Source of the DNA: RGIG4103 sp045644605
GTDB taxonomy: Bacteria > Bacillota > Clostridia > RUG12999
NCBI GenBank assembly: GCA_045644605.1
Contig: JAZRHB010000024.1
Span: 1-32,388 of the forward strand
DNA: 32,388 nt
Direction of reading: 5' to 3'
In this document: positions 6,739 to 14,691 of the stretch, piece by piece
How positions within the stretch are numbered: position 1 is the first letter of the stretch
Layout of the letters: each line of letters opens with the position of its first letter
The notes under the pieces: model-generated
The model's database searches: none
Seen by the model: the letters and a program-made list of their open reading frames with translations, nothing else
What the model was told of the DNA's origin: nothing
Translations under genes and position numbers: made by a program

Positions 6739-8280
6739 TTAAATGCTGTCGCTTCTGTAATGTGCACCGACTGATTTTTTTCGTGCTCTTGCACTGCGCA
6801 GAATTTCAAGCGCAACCTGCGAAATATTGAATGCTTCATATTCTTCAATTTCGCAAAGGCTTGCAGTTTTAAGCATATTTTCAATGTCACCCACAAGCTC
6901 CATAGCTTCTGCCATTTCAGTTTCGTTTCTGATAATACCGCCTTTTTTGGTCATTGTATTACATATTTTGGAGCGGTATGTTTCAAAATCAATATCCACG
7001 CCGTGTTTTGTATTATCGCACAGAATTTCATTTTTTCGTTTGCCACCAGCAAAGCTTTCGTTTATGCTCTCGGCCGCACGGCGTCCGTATACAAGACATT
7101 CAAGAAGAGAGTTACTTGCAAGGCGGTTTGCACCATGCACACCCGTACACGCCGATTCGCCGCAGGCATAAAGCCCCTCAATATTTGTCTGTGCATTTAT
7201 ATCGGTCTTGATGCCGCCCATAAAATAATGCTGAACGGGCACAACCGGAATCCAGTTAACCGCAATATCAATACCACGACTCATACATTCTTTATATATA
7301 CTCGGGAACCTGTTTTTAAGAAAATCCCTTGGTTTTGCCGTTATATCAAGATATACGTTCGGCACGTCGTGTTTCCGCATTTCGCTTACGATTGCCCTTG
7401 CAACAATATCTCTCGGTGCAAGGTCCTTCATAGGATGAACGCCCTCCATAATCGGCTCGCTTTTTCTGTTACGGAGAATTGCCCCCTCGCCGCGAAGCGC
7501 TTCCGATATAAGAAAATGACGCATATTTTTATCCGGATGAATAAGCGCAGTCGGATGGAACTGTACAAATTCCATATTGGTTAGGCAGGCGCCCGCGCGG
7601 TATGCCGCCGCAATACCGTCGCCCGTTGCACTGCTTGCATTGGTGCTGTTTCGGTACACTCTTCCGATACCGCCCGATGCAATCACAACATATGACGAAC
7701 GGAGAACAACGTGTTTTTTGCCGATTTTTGCAATTACGCCGCTTACCTTACCCTCTTCGTTTGTGAGTATATCAATAATCATTGTATCGTTATAAAGAGT
7801 AGTGTTTTCGCGTTCTTTAACCCTTGTCGCAAGAGTCTTAGTAATGTGAAGACCCGTTGCATCGCCGCCACAATGCAGTATGCGTTTGCACTTGTGCGCG
7901 CCCTCTGTTGTTATGGAAAGATTTCCGTTTTCATCTCTGTCAAACGGAACACCAAGCTCCATAAGCTTTTCAATATCAGACGGACCCTCTTTTACAAGAA
8001 CTTCAACCGCCTTTTCATCACACTCGCCGGCACCTGCCGCAAGTGTATCCTTAAAATGCGACTGCCACGTATCCGTTTCCTGAGTTACCGCCGCAACACC
8101 GCCCTGAGCATAAACCGAGTTGCATATATCCTCGCCCGATTTATTTATAACTGCACAGGAAAGCTCAGCTTTTAAATTTAGTGCCGTGTAAAGTCCGGCA
8201 ATGCCCATTCCGGCAATAATTACGTCATAGTTTATAACGTCAAGCTCATCAACGTTACCGCCAAAAGCATATTCTCTCAC
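6739..8280 (-). CDS. nadB: L-aspartate oxidase
   Basis: NadB oxidises L-aspartate to iminoaspartate, which NadA uses. The 513-residue flavoprotein shows the FAD site IIAGMGIAGLYTALNL, then SVYAQGGVAAV, VQFHPTALIHP, the RGEGAILRN block, DLAPRDIVARAI and VQHYFMGGIKTD, as in succinate dehydrogenase-type flavoproteins. A C-terminal helical domain ends in ILRSARARKKSVGAHYRSDS, a conserved tail of the family. The start is GTG at 8280 with GGAAGTGG upstream, 11 bp after the nadA stop. In anaerobes fumarate can replace oxygen as electron acceptor. Confidence 0.97.
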   Translation of the reverse strand: MREYAFGGNVDELDVINYDVIIAGMGIAGLYTALNLKAELSCAVINKSGEDICNSVYAQGGVAAVTQETDTWQSHFKDTLAAGAGECDEKAVEVLVKEGPSDIEKLMELGVPFDRDENGNLSITTEGAHKCKRILHCGGDATGLHITKTLATRVKERENTTLYNDTMIIDILTNEEGKVSGVIAKIGKKHVVLRSSYVVIASGGIGRVYRNSTNASSATGDGIAAAYRAGACLTNMEFVQFHPTALIHPDKNMRHFLISEALRGEGAILRNRKSEPIMEGVHPMKDLAPRDIVARAIVSEMRKHDVPNVYLDITAKPRDFLKNRFPSIYKECMSRGIDIAVNWIPVVPVQHYFMGGIKTDINAQTNIEGLYACGESACTGVHGANRLASNSLLECLVYGRRAAESINESFAGGKRKNEILCDNTKHGVDIDFETYRSKICNTMTKKGGIIRNETEMAEAMELVGDIENMLKTASLCEIEEYEAFNISQVALEILRSARARKKSVGAHYRSDSI

Positions 8281-8291
8281 ATTACCACTTC

Positions 8292-9185
8292 CTATTTTAC
8301 TTCAAGCATCCTTATAAGACTTTTTTCTGCTTTTTGTCTTATTTCTTCATCTATTTCAATTTCGTTTTTACCCGTTTCAAGACATTCAAGAACATCCGAA
8401 AGAGTGGTTTTCTTCATATTTGCACAGGTAAAATTTTCTGCAAGCATCCAGAACTTTTTATCCGGATTTTTCTTTTCAAGCGGATAAAGAACGCCGTGTT
8501 CCGTACCGATTATGAACTCTTTTTTGTCTGAGCAGTTCGCATAATCTATAATCTGTGCGGTGCTGCCGGCAAAATCTGCCGCTGCCACCACATCCGCAGG
8601 ACATTCGGGATGCACAAGAATTTCCACGCCCGGATGCGCCGCCCTTGCTTTTTCAACATCTGCCACTGTGATTCTGTTATGAACAGGACAATATCCACTG
8701 AAAAGGATTACCTTTTTATTGGTAAACTGCGATACATAACTACCAAGATTTTTGTCGGGAACAAAAATAATCTCGTCGTTCGGCACAGAATTTACAATTT
8801 TTATTGCATTTGAAGACGTACAGCAGATGTCACATTCTGCTTTAACTTCAACACTTGAATTAACATATGCCACAACCGCCGCATCGGGATGTTCGCTGCG
8901 AAGGCGTTTTATATCTTCCGCAGTTACCATATCCGCCATCGGACAACCTGCATTTATTTCCGGTATCATAACGGTTTTTTCGGGCGAAAGAATTTTTGCA
9001 CTTCCCGCCATAAAATGAACACCGCAGAAAATGATTATATCCGCATCGCAAGCAGCAGCTTTGCGGCTTAAATCAAGCGAATCGCCCACAAAATCGGCTA
9101 TGCCTTGAATTTCGTCCGGCTGATAAAAATGCGCTAAAATTACTGCGTTTTTTTCTTGTTTCAGTTTTTTAATTTTTTCTATCAT
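8292..9185 (-). CDS. nadA: Quinolinate synthase
   Basis: NadA condenses iminoaspartate with dihydroxyacetone phosphate to quinolinate, using a 4Fe-4S cluster. The 297-residue protein shows three repeats of the fold and the three cluster cysteines, in INAGCPMADM, SGYCPVHNRI and ENFTCANMKKTTL. Other conserved parts are ILAHFYQPDEIQ, GDSLDLSR and HPECPADV. It leads the nad operon. The region upstream (9186-9258) shows no clear promoter or niacin-repressor site, so transcription may enter from the lipoprotein gene. Confidence 0.97.
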   Translation of the reverse strand: MIEKIKKLKQEKNAVILAHFYQPDEIQGIADFVGDSLDLSRKAAACDADIIIFCGVHFMAGSAKILSPEKTVMIPEINAGCPMADMVTAEDIKRLRSEHPDAAVVAYVNSSVEVKAECDICCTSSNAIKIVNSVPNDEIIFVPDKNLGSYVSQFTNKKVILFSGYCPVHNRITVADVEKARAAHPGVEILVHPECPADVVAAADFAGSTAQIIDYANCSDKKEFIIGTEHGVLYPLEKKNPDKKFWMLAENFTCANMKKTTLSDVLECLETGKNEIEIDEEIRQKAEKSLIRMLEVK

Positions 9186-9199
9186 ATATATTCCTCTTT

Positions 9200-9247
9200 T
9201 CAGTCCGTAAAGGCTTCTGTATGTACACGTGCATCAATTATTTTCAT
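9200..9247 (-). CDS. Possible 15-residue leader peptide or amidohydrolase remnant upstream of nadA
   Basis: An ATG at 9247 with GAAGGA eight bases upstream opens a frame encoding MKIIDARVHTEAFTD, ending 14 bp before nadA. The peptide resembles the opening strand of amidohydrolase or PHP proteins (IIDxHVH), with Arg in place of the first His. It may be the stump of a lost gene or a short translated leader coupling nadA. Its size makes chance possible. Confidence 0.3.
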   Translation of the reverse strand: MKIIDARVHTEAFTD

Positions 9248-9258
9248 AAGCTTGTCCT

Positions 9259-10593
9259 TCAAAAGTTTATAATTGTTTTCTTGTTTCTTAAAGCCAAAGC
9301 ATCGTCCAGCTTTGTAGCAGAAAACTCCGTTGCAAATCCATTGTGGTCATTTACAACAAGTGTTTCTGGATGATCAACATACTTAAAATGCAGTTTCCAA
9401 AGGGATTGATCTCCTCCTATATCCCATAAAACCGTTATCCTTTCGTTTAGGTTACCAGAAACCATTTTTAGTCTATCGTATGTATTTTCGCCATTTCCTT
9501 CCGTGAATGTGTAGGCATATCCTTCATCAAAATCAATTATCCAATAAACATCATATGCGCCACTTTTTTTGTACGAAAACACACCAACATTTCCCTTTTT
9601 AGCAGTGTCATAATCATTCGTTGAATATGATACAGTGCTGGGTTTTTGAGGTTCAACATATTTGTAAGTCCACAGAACTACTATTGCATCTTTCTTATAA
9701 GTATCTCCTTGAGAAAAATCTCCTTTCCCAAATTCCCATGTTTTTATTTCTACAGCACCAATTTTTCCATCTAAATCTACTCTACCACCCGCATCTAATA
9801 CATCATACCTAAATGTAACAAATCCCATTTCTTTTAATTTATTTTCCGCATCTACTGTTGTCAATCCTTTAAATTCATCCTCATTCATTGTAACAGTAAT
9901 ATCGGCTTTTTCTGCATTCGCATCCTCATTAGCTTCGTCAATAGTGCATTTTGAAGATGCAATCAATTTCAAAAAGTCTTCACTATAGGTTTGGCACTCA
10001 ACGTTTTCTGTAAAAGCACAATTAATAAAAAACCATCTATTATCCTCTTCCGAAGGCATGCAATACCAATATCCTTTACCCATTAGCGTATATGGCTCAT
10101 TGTTCTCAACAGTTTCGTTGTTTTCAAGTATTTTGCTGAGCCAAAAGCTCTTACTTTTTTGAGCGCTATCTACAACTATACTGAATGTATATTTATACAA
10201 AAATCCTTTTTCACCGTGATTTGATACAACCTCTTCATATCCACTTACCTTACATTCTATTTCGCTCATCGAATTTTCAATGGCATTAATCATTTTTTCT
10301 CTCTCGTCATACAGCATTTGCCATGTAACAGGATCTTGTTCGTCCACTTTATAAGAAAATTCAAGCATAGCAACTTTGCCTTGTCTTTCGGCATAATATC
10401 GAAGACTATCCTCTGTTTTTTCATCTTCTACCCAATATGTAGGCACTTCAAAGGAGAAATTTTCTATTGTCAACGGCATAATATCACCTGTTCCATTTTG
10501 ACTAAGCACTTTAATGTTTTCCGTATCTCCACTACATGCTGTTAACAAAGCCAGAACTATGACAATAAGAAAAATGGATACGTTTCTCTTCAT
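9259..10593 (-). CDS. Lipoprotein with PASTA-like domain
   Basis: A 444-residue exported protein. The N-terminus MKRNVSIFLIVIVLALLTAC is a lipoprotein signal with lipobox LTAC and Cys20 as the lipidated residue. Residues about 42-215 form an unrecognised beta-rich domain. A block near 235-310 beginning VTMNEDEFKGLTTVDAENKLKEMGF looks like a PASTA-type repeat, which in other proteins binds cell-wall fragments. The C-terminal part is unrecognised. The start codon overlaps the stop of the S23-like gene (10590-10593), so the two are coupled. Its more A/T-rich codon use differs a little from the nad genes, fitting an acquired cassette. Function unknown. Confidence 0.75.
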   Translation of the reverse strand: MKRNVSIFLIVIVLALLTACSGDTENIKVLSQNGTGDIMPLTIENFSFEVPTYWVEDEKTEDSLRYYAERQGKVAMLEFSYKVDEQDPVTWQMLYDEREKMINAIENSMSEIECKVSGYEEVVSNHGEKGFLYKYTFSIVVDSAQKSKSFWLSKILENNETVENNEPYTLMGKGYWYCMPSEEDNRWFFINCAFTENVECQTYSEDFLKLIASSKCTIDEANEDANAEKADITVTMNEDEFKGLTTVDAENKLKEMGFVTFRYDVLDAGGRVDLDGKIGAVEIKTWEFGKGDFSQGDTYKKDAIVVLWTYKYVEPQKPSTVSYSTNDYDTAKKGNVGVFSYKKSGAYDVYWIIDFDEGYAYTFTEGNGENTYDRLKMVSGNLNERITVLWDIGGDQSLWKLHFKYVDHPETLVVNDHNGFATEFSATKLDDALALRNKKTIINF

Positions 10594-10973
10594 TTTGCTG
10601 TCTCCTTTTTGTTTTTAACTGTATTTATTGATGAAATTAGCATTCTGCGAATTTGTCCACACTTACCTATTATTGTTTTATATTTCTCATCATCAAGGTA
10701 TCCGGTACGATTAAGCAGTTCTAGCCAATATTCTGATTCGTAACATTCTTTTAACGATATTTGCATTTTAGATATAAAATCTGCTGTCCCATGTGCATAT
10801 TTTGATTCATGTATATTAGCACCAATTGAAGTGCCTGAACGTATAAGCTGCTTAGTCAAAACGCTTTCTCTTTTTGTTTCCTTAATCTTCTTACATATGT
10901 TTATAATATCTACTGCGAAATCCTTTGCTTTATCAAGCATTATGCTTTCTGCCACATTTTTACTTCCGTTCAT
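10590..10973 (-). CDS. Four-helix-bundle protein, S23/23S rRNA intervening-sequence type
   Basis: The 127-residue protein has the S23-type (TIGR02436-like) pattern: DKAKDFAVDIINICKKI, then LTKQLIRSGTSIGANIHESKYAH, then FISKMQISLKECYESEYWLELL and a final helix. Relatives are encoded in 23S rRNA intervening sequences and, as Avd, in diversity-generating retroelements, where they bind nucleic acid; no rRNA or reverse transcriptase is visible here. The ATG at 10973 is preferred: upstream in-frame codons to 11006 (TTG start) fall inside the multi-hairpin element whose edge is at 10982. The gene lies nine bases beyond that element and is coupled to the lipoprotein gene. Confidence 0.85.
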   Translation of the reverse strand: MNGSKNVAESIMLDKAKDFAVDIINICKKIKETKRESVLTKQLIRSGTSIGANIHESKYAHGTADFISKMQISLKECYESEYWLELLNRTGYLDDEKYKTIIGKCGQIRRMLISSINTVKNKKETAK

Positions 10974-10981
10974 CTTCTTTA

Positions 10982-11179
10982 AGCTAATTTTTGCAACAAG
11001 TTGCAAAGCTAAATAATTTCGCTACCACTCAATAGCTAAATAACTCCTTCGAAGTAGATAAATTAAATTCGCATTTAAGCGTGCGAAGCACATTTAGCTG
11101 CCTACGGCAATTTAGCTGAACTTGTTCTATTTAGCTCGCGCCAAGCGAATTTAGCTCTGAATTCACTCTGTGAATTCAG
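10982..11179 (-). repeat. Multi-hairpin element, copy A
   Basis: About 198 bp made of alternating core units and small hairpins. Left units are AGCTAATTT, AGCTAAATA (twice) and AGATAAATT at 10982, 11007, 11034 and 11056. Right units are CATTTAGCT, AATTTAGCT, TATTTAGCT and AATTTAGCT at 11091, 11109, 11128 and 11148. Between them lie hairpins TTGCAA-CAAG-TTGCAA, a weak one, ACTCC-TTC-GAAGT, the centre TTCGC..GCGAA (11068-11087), GCC-TAC-GGC, GAAC-TT-GTTC and CGC-GCCAA-GCG, then a terminal hairpin of 10 bp (11157-11179). Left units can pair with right units, giving a nested series of four-way junctions. Copy B (14729-14934) has the same plan. Confidence 0.85.
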
Positions 11180-11206
11180 TATATCACAAAATTCGCCGCA
11201 TTTCAA
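11178..11206 (-). promoter_or_regulatory. Promoter reading into multi-hairpin element A and the S23-like operon
   Basis: On the minus strand TTGAAA (11201-11206) and TATACT (11178-11183) are separated by 17 bp. The -10 overlaps the outer base of the element's terminal hairpin, so the whole element would be the 5' leader of the S23-like/lipoprotein transcript. The motif is a good sigma-A match, but activity is inferred. Confidence 0.6.
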
Positions 11207-11221
11207 CCACATATAAAAGAA

Positions 11222-11244
11222 AAATGCCCGTCGGACGGGCATTT
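11222..11244 (-). terminator. Terminator of the M14 peptidase gene
   Basis: AAATGCCCGTC and GACGGGCATTT form a hairpin that overlaps the stop codon at 11243, followed on the minus strand by TTTTTCTTTT. Confidence 0.8.
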
Positions 11245-12517
11245 ATATTATTGCAGCAAGGACCAGCATTTCAAGGTTGTCGGCATAAATTTCATCGAAC
11301 TGACTTATGGGAAGTGGATTTTTGCCACGCCCCACCTCTATTGTATATCCGGGTTTATTAAATTCTTTGGTAAACCAGTCGTCATATCCCGAATATGCCG
11401 CCGGACCCGTCGCCATCTCAAGTGAATATCCGCTTGCCGCAGAAAGCGCGCGACCGATATATTCCCCGTCGGGCGGGTTTAAGTTCATAAAATTCCAGTA
11501 TATTACCTCTCCTTGCGAGTGATATGCAAGAACAAGACGGAATTTTCTGTTACGGGTAAAATCGGCAACTGTTTTTGATTCGGGTTCCGATTCGGGTGAT
11601 ATGCCCGCATATCTTGTAGGACCGGGACCCGATATGCCGAATTCCGCTTCCCTTTCTTTATATATTTCCCACCCCGCATTATAGTTATGGTTTAAATCAA
11701 CGCCGCGGCTGTTAGCCTGCCAGGTCTCAGAAAAATCCGTACTTCCGCCGTTCCACCGGATTAAATCATTATAATACGGATTATCCCGCGAAAGTCCGTT
11801 TAAAACAAGCTCAACCCCGTCGGGATTTACCATTGGCATTATGTAAATTGTGCTACCTTTCCATATGCGCATAGGGTCGTATCCCCAACTTAAATCTCTG
11901 CCGTTTACATAGGCATCGGCAAAATCTTCAATAAATTTCATAAGCACGGGCGTGGTAATCCATTCAAGGCTGTGGTGCGCCGCATTATAGAAAACTTCGT
12001 TTTTGCCGCCGCCGATTTTTATAAAATAAAGGTTTCTGCCAAGAAGACTGTAGCCCGCGACCCCCACCTCAAGAAAGGGGTAACGCTCCTTAAGACCGCG
12101 GATATTAAGTTCAAGCACTTCGTATGTATAATCAACGTCGGTATATACAACCTGCGTTCCATAGGGCACGGTAATCTCCTGCCCCACCGAAAGAGAATAA
12201 ATGTCCGTGTTCGGATTTGCGGCTTCAATATTTTTTATGGTAGTACCGAATTTTTCGGCAATTGTATCTGCCGTATCTTCTTCCCTCACTCTGTAAAGCG
12301 AATACCCCAAAATATATTTTTCTATTGCGTTATAGGTTGCGGGATCAAAATCTCCCGTAATGCGGATACCGTTTGCCTTTTGAAAATTCTCAACCGCAAT
12401 GGTTGTGTCGTCGTTATAATCTCCGGTTATTTCACCGTCAAAAAATCCTATTTTCTTAAGCGTGGACTGAAGCAACATTACATTGGGACCTGTGTCCCCC
12501 TGTTTTAAATTTTTCAT
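11243..12517 (-). CDS. M14 zinc carboxypeptidase with PG-binding and LysM domains
   Basis: A 424-residue cell-wall peptidase of the gamma-D-glutamyl-diaminoacid endopeptidase type. Residues 1-68 form a peptidoglycan-binding domain (KQGDTGPNVMLLQSTLKKIGFFDG). Residues 74-118 form a LysM domain. The M14 domain follows from about 130. Zinc ligands are H182 and E185 (HHSLE) and H333 (LAYHSQGE); the catalytic Glu is E394 in YTIEVGRGKN. MVNPDGVEL and RGVDLNHNYN are also seen, with His in place of the common Arg in the DLNRN motif. There is no signal peptide, as in sporulation-linked relatives. The GGGAGG binding site sits in a hairpin at 12526-12552. Confidence 0.9.
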   Translation of the reverse strand: MKNLKQGDTGPNVMLLQSTLKKIGFFDGEITGDYNDDTTIAVENFQKANGIRITGDFDPATYNAIEKYILGYSLYRVREEDTADTIAEKFGTTIKNIEAANPNTDIYSLSVGQEITVPYGTQVVYTDVDYTYEVLELNIRGLKERYPFLEVGVAGYSLLGRNLYFIKIGGGKNEVFYNAAHHSLEWITTPVLMKFIEDFADAYVNGRDLSWGYDPMRIWKGSTIYIMPMVNPDGVELVLNGLSRDNPYYNDLIRWNGGSTDFSETWQANSRGVDLNHNYNAGWEIYKEREAEFGISGPGPTRYAGISPESEPESKTVADFTRNRKFRLVLAYHSQGEVIYWNFMNLNPPDGEYIGRALSAASGYSLEMATGPAAYSGYDDWFTKEFNKPGYTIEVGRGKNPLPISQFDEIYADNLEMLVLAAII

Positions 12518-12525
12518 AAAAATAA

Positions 12526-12552
12526 CCTCCCGTACATTGTATGTATGGGAGG
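12526..12552 (-). promoter_or_regulatory. Hairpin covering the ribosome binding site of the M14 peptidase gene
   Basis: In the minus-strand RNA CCTCCC pairs with GGGAGG, then TACA with TGTA across one A-C mismatch, leaving a 5-nt loop. GGGAGG is the ribosome binding site eight bases before the ATG at 12517. The fold would hide it. No U-run follows. Confidence 0.55.
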
Positions 12553-12591
12553 AAAATTAAATACAAAACGACTTGCAAAAAACACAAGCCT

Positions 12592-13473
12592 TTATATATT
12601 TTTCGTTTCTGCCAACTCTTCAGTATATTTTACAAGTGTTTCAAAAATCTCATTTTCTCTGTTTTTGTTTCTTTTATATACGCTTATCTGTTTACGGAAA
12701 AATGCGTCACAGCTTTTGTAATATTCGTCAAGACACGCCTCTTCATCGCCGCTTGCGGACGGAAGCACAATACGTTTTACAAATTCAATACTGCGAAGTG
12801 CCTCTTCCGCTTTAAATCTTTTTATATTTTCTTCGCACATTTCAAACCGGGTTTCCTTGTCCCACTCTTCTTCCATCTGACCCATATAAACATCAAACCC
12901 TTGCATACTTAAAAATGCATTGGCAAGCACCATGTTTCCTATGAGATTAGGGTGAAGATTATCTTCCTCAATAAGCTTCATTTTTTCTCCCGCAAGAGAA
13001 AAAATCCTATGAAAATCTATATACGATACGCCGATATTTTTTGCAAGCTCTTTCATTTTTGCGCCAATTTCGCAAAGTGCGGCGTTTATTTCCGCATCTT
13101 CGGCGTGCGGTGTTGATGAACATAAAATTATGTTTTTCCCCGCCATTTTATCCACAAGCTTTTCAAGTGCGTTTTTTGATGCTTCTACCGCCGACGGTTT
13201 TATTTTTTCACATATTTCATCAAGATACCGCTGACGTTTAATGTCGTTCATTCCAAACATTATTACAACGTCAGTTGCATCCTTTAAAAATGGTTCTGTT
13301 TCAAGCAGGTCAAGTTCAAGCACCGCGGTGTTCCCCGCAACACCGAGATTATAAAACCTTGCCCCGATACCGATGCTTTTGTAATATTCAAATATTTTTG
13401 AAATCCATATCCCATTTGATGTTATACTGTCGCCAAGAAAACAAACCTTTGAATTTTTATTAAACTTTTGCAT
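12592..13473 (-). CDS. SGNH/GDSL-type hydrolase
   Basis: A 293-residue protein with a complete SGNH esterase set: GDSIT with the nucleophile Ser16, the Gly of NLGVAGNTA (block II), GMND at 74-77 with Asn76, and DNLHPN with Asp171 and His174. The domain ends near residue 185. About 100 charged residues, mostly helical, follow and are not recognised. No signal peptide is present, so the substrate is probably cytosolic. The ATG lies one base after the CARF-nuclease stop, with AAAGGAT inside that gene's end, so the two are a translationally linked pair. The physiological substrate is unknown. Confidence 0.88.
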   Translation of the reverse strand: MQKFNKNSKVCFLGDSITSNGIWISKIFEYYKSIGIGARFYNLGVAGNTAVLELDLLETEPFLKDATDVVIMFGMNDIKRQRYLDEICEKIKPSAVEASKNALEKLVDKMAGKNIILCSSTPHAEDAEINAALCEIGAKMKELAKNIGVSYIDFHRIFSLAGEKMKLIEEDNLHPNLIGNMVLANAFLSMQGFDVYMGQMEEEWDKETRFEMCEENIKRFKAEEALRSIEFVKRIVLPSASGDEEACLDEYYKSCDAFFRKQISVYKRNKNRENEIFETLVKYTEELAETKNI

Positions 13474-13474
13474 A

Positions 13475-14671
13475 TTATCTTATCCTTTGTCTTATCGTCT
13501 GCAAAAACTCCTCGCCGCCGAGCTTGTCCACACCTTCAATAACTTCAATTTTCATATCCCGCGCACGCTGAAGAATATAATCACAAGCACTTTTTGAATA
13601 GCTTATATATGTACAAACAAGGACTTTTTTAGCATATTCACCACCAAATTTTTCCGCAACCGTATTAAGCTCATAAAGTGCCTCTTTATGAACCTCTCCG
13701 TTTTTACACGATACAAAAACAGGCACCAAATCCCGCATAATAAAAATATCAATTTCATTCCGGGTATCGTTTTTCCCTGTTAAATCGCCGTCCCAGTCAA
13801 CGAAAACGCCCGTATCAATATCATCATAATATGCCTTATCTTCTTCCTGAATTTGTTTTGCAAGCATATATACATAAAGTTCAAGTATGTTCCCCGCTTT
13901 TGCAAGAACACGGCGCACCTGACCGTTTTTGTATTCAAATATAAGTTCCTTGCCGGTTTTTTCATATCTTTTTATAATACCTGATTTTTTAAGCCTGTCC
14001 ATTATGATTTCGTCAGGTAAATCACGTATTTCCGACACCGGCACTCTTACACAAAGCTCGTCCGCAGATTCGTTTGCCGCTTCAAGCATTTTTATAATGC
14101 CCGAATTTCTGTTCCACGCACGGCAGTTTCCCTTACAGATATCCCACATTACCTGCGCATCCTTTTTAAAATCTTCCGTAAGGTCCCATTTTGGCTGTTC
14201 ATCATCCCCAACAACACTTCCGCCGGAAAGCGCAACATTTTCTTCTATTGTCATAAAAGGTTTTTCTGTTTCGGGAATACTATCGCAGTTTTTCACGCGC
14301 AGCATATCACCCGAGCGCACATCAAACTGAAACATCGGTACACTGCGTGCCGCCGCAATTTCACCCATTGCAACAAGAACAAGCTCTTTACCGCCCGTAA
14401 GGTCAAAGGCAGTATCTTCGTTTTCGTCTATAATTTCGTTAAGTTCCCTGACTATTTCTTCATAATTATATCTTGAAACAATCCTGTGTTCAAGCTTTAT
14501 GTCAAGCTGTTTCATTTCGAAAAACCGACATAAATCCTCCATTTTCTTTCTTGTCATTATTTTCTTAAATCCGACAAATACAATTTTTTCGGGTTTAAAC
14601 CGCAGTGCCGCAATAACATTTTCAATCTGGCACTCATCAAAAAGCTCAACTAACGTTTTAATAATAATCAC
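13475..14671 (-). CDS. CARF-domain nuclease of the Card1/Can2 (DUF1887) type
   Basis: The 398-residue protein joins an N-terminal CARF domain to a C-terminal restriction-like nuclease domain. The CARF part is recognisable by AFDLTGGKELVLVAMGEIAA (DLTGGKE at 90-96), the ligand-binding loop that in Card1 reads TGGTK. A linker and winged-helix-like part spans about 165-255. The nuclease part has GNILELYVYML (Glu264), NEIDIF (Glu306, Asp308) and VFVSCKNG (Lys323). Card1 itself has ECK; here Ser321 replaces that Glu. In known relatives cyclic tetra-adenylate from a type III CRISPR complex activates DNA and RNA cleavage. No cas genes or array are in the window. Start GTG at 14671 has a poorly spaced AAAGG. 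Confidence 0.85.
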   Translation of the reverse strand: MIIIKTLVELFDECQIENVIAALRFKPEKIVFVGFKKIMTRKKMEDLCRFFEMKQLDIKLEHRIVSRYNYEEIVRELNEIIDENEDTAFDLTGGKELVLVAMGEIAAARSVPMFQFDVRSGDMLRVKNCDSIPETEKPFMTIEENVALSGGSVVGDDEQPKWDLTEDFKKDAQVMWDICKGNCRAWNRNSGIIKMLEAANESADELCVRVPVSEIRDLPDEIIMDRLKKSGIIKRYEKTGKELIFEYKNGQVRRVLAKAGNILELYVYMLAKQIQEEDKAYYDDIDTGVFVDWDGDLTGKNDTRNEIDIFIMRDLVPVFVSCKNGEVHKEALYELNTVAEKFGGEYAKKVLVCTYISYSKSACDYILQRARDMKIEVIEGVDKLGGEEFLQTIRQRIR

Positions 14672-14691
14672 CCTTTACTTAGATTAAGTTA

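Noticed and set aside
7003..7584. Long plus-strand frame of 193 codons opposite nadB
   Set aside because: nadB on the minus strand has all family motifs in this stretch; the plus-strand frame has no recognisable domain or ribosome binding site.
9186..9258. Niacin-repressor (NiaR) site upstream of nadA
   Set aside because: A TGTACACGTGCA string is partly palindromic, but I cannot match it to a known operator.
10982..11179. CRISPR array
   Set aside because: The AATTTAGCT units are only 9 bp, invert at the centre, and the spacers are self-complementary hairpins of 9-13 bp, unlike CRISPR spacers.
10590..11179. Diversity-generating retroelement (S23/Avd-like protein next to repeats)
   Set aside because: No reverse transcriptase, template repeat or variable target gene is visible.
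12553..12591. Terminator after the SGNH gene
   Set aside because: Only four to five base pairs (CTTG/CAAG) form and there is no U-run, so I do not call it; the M14 gene may be cotranscribed.
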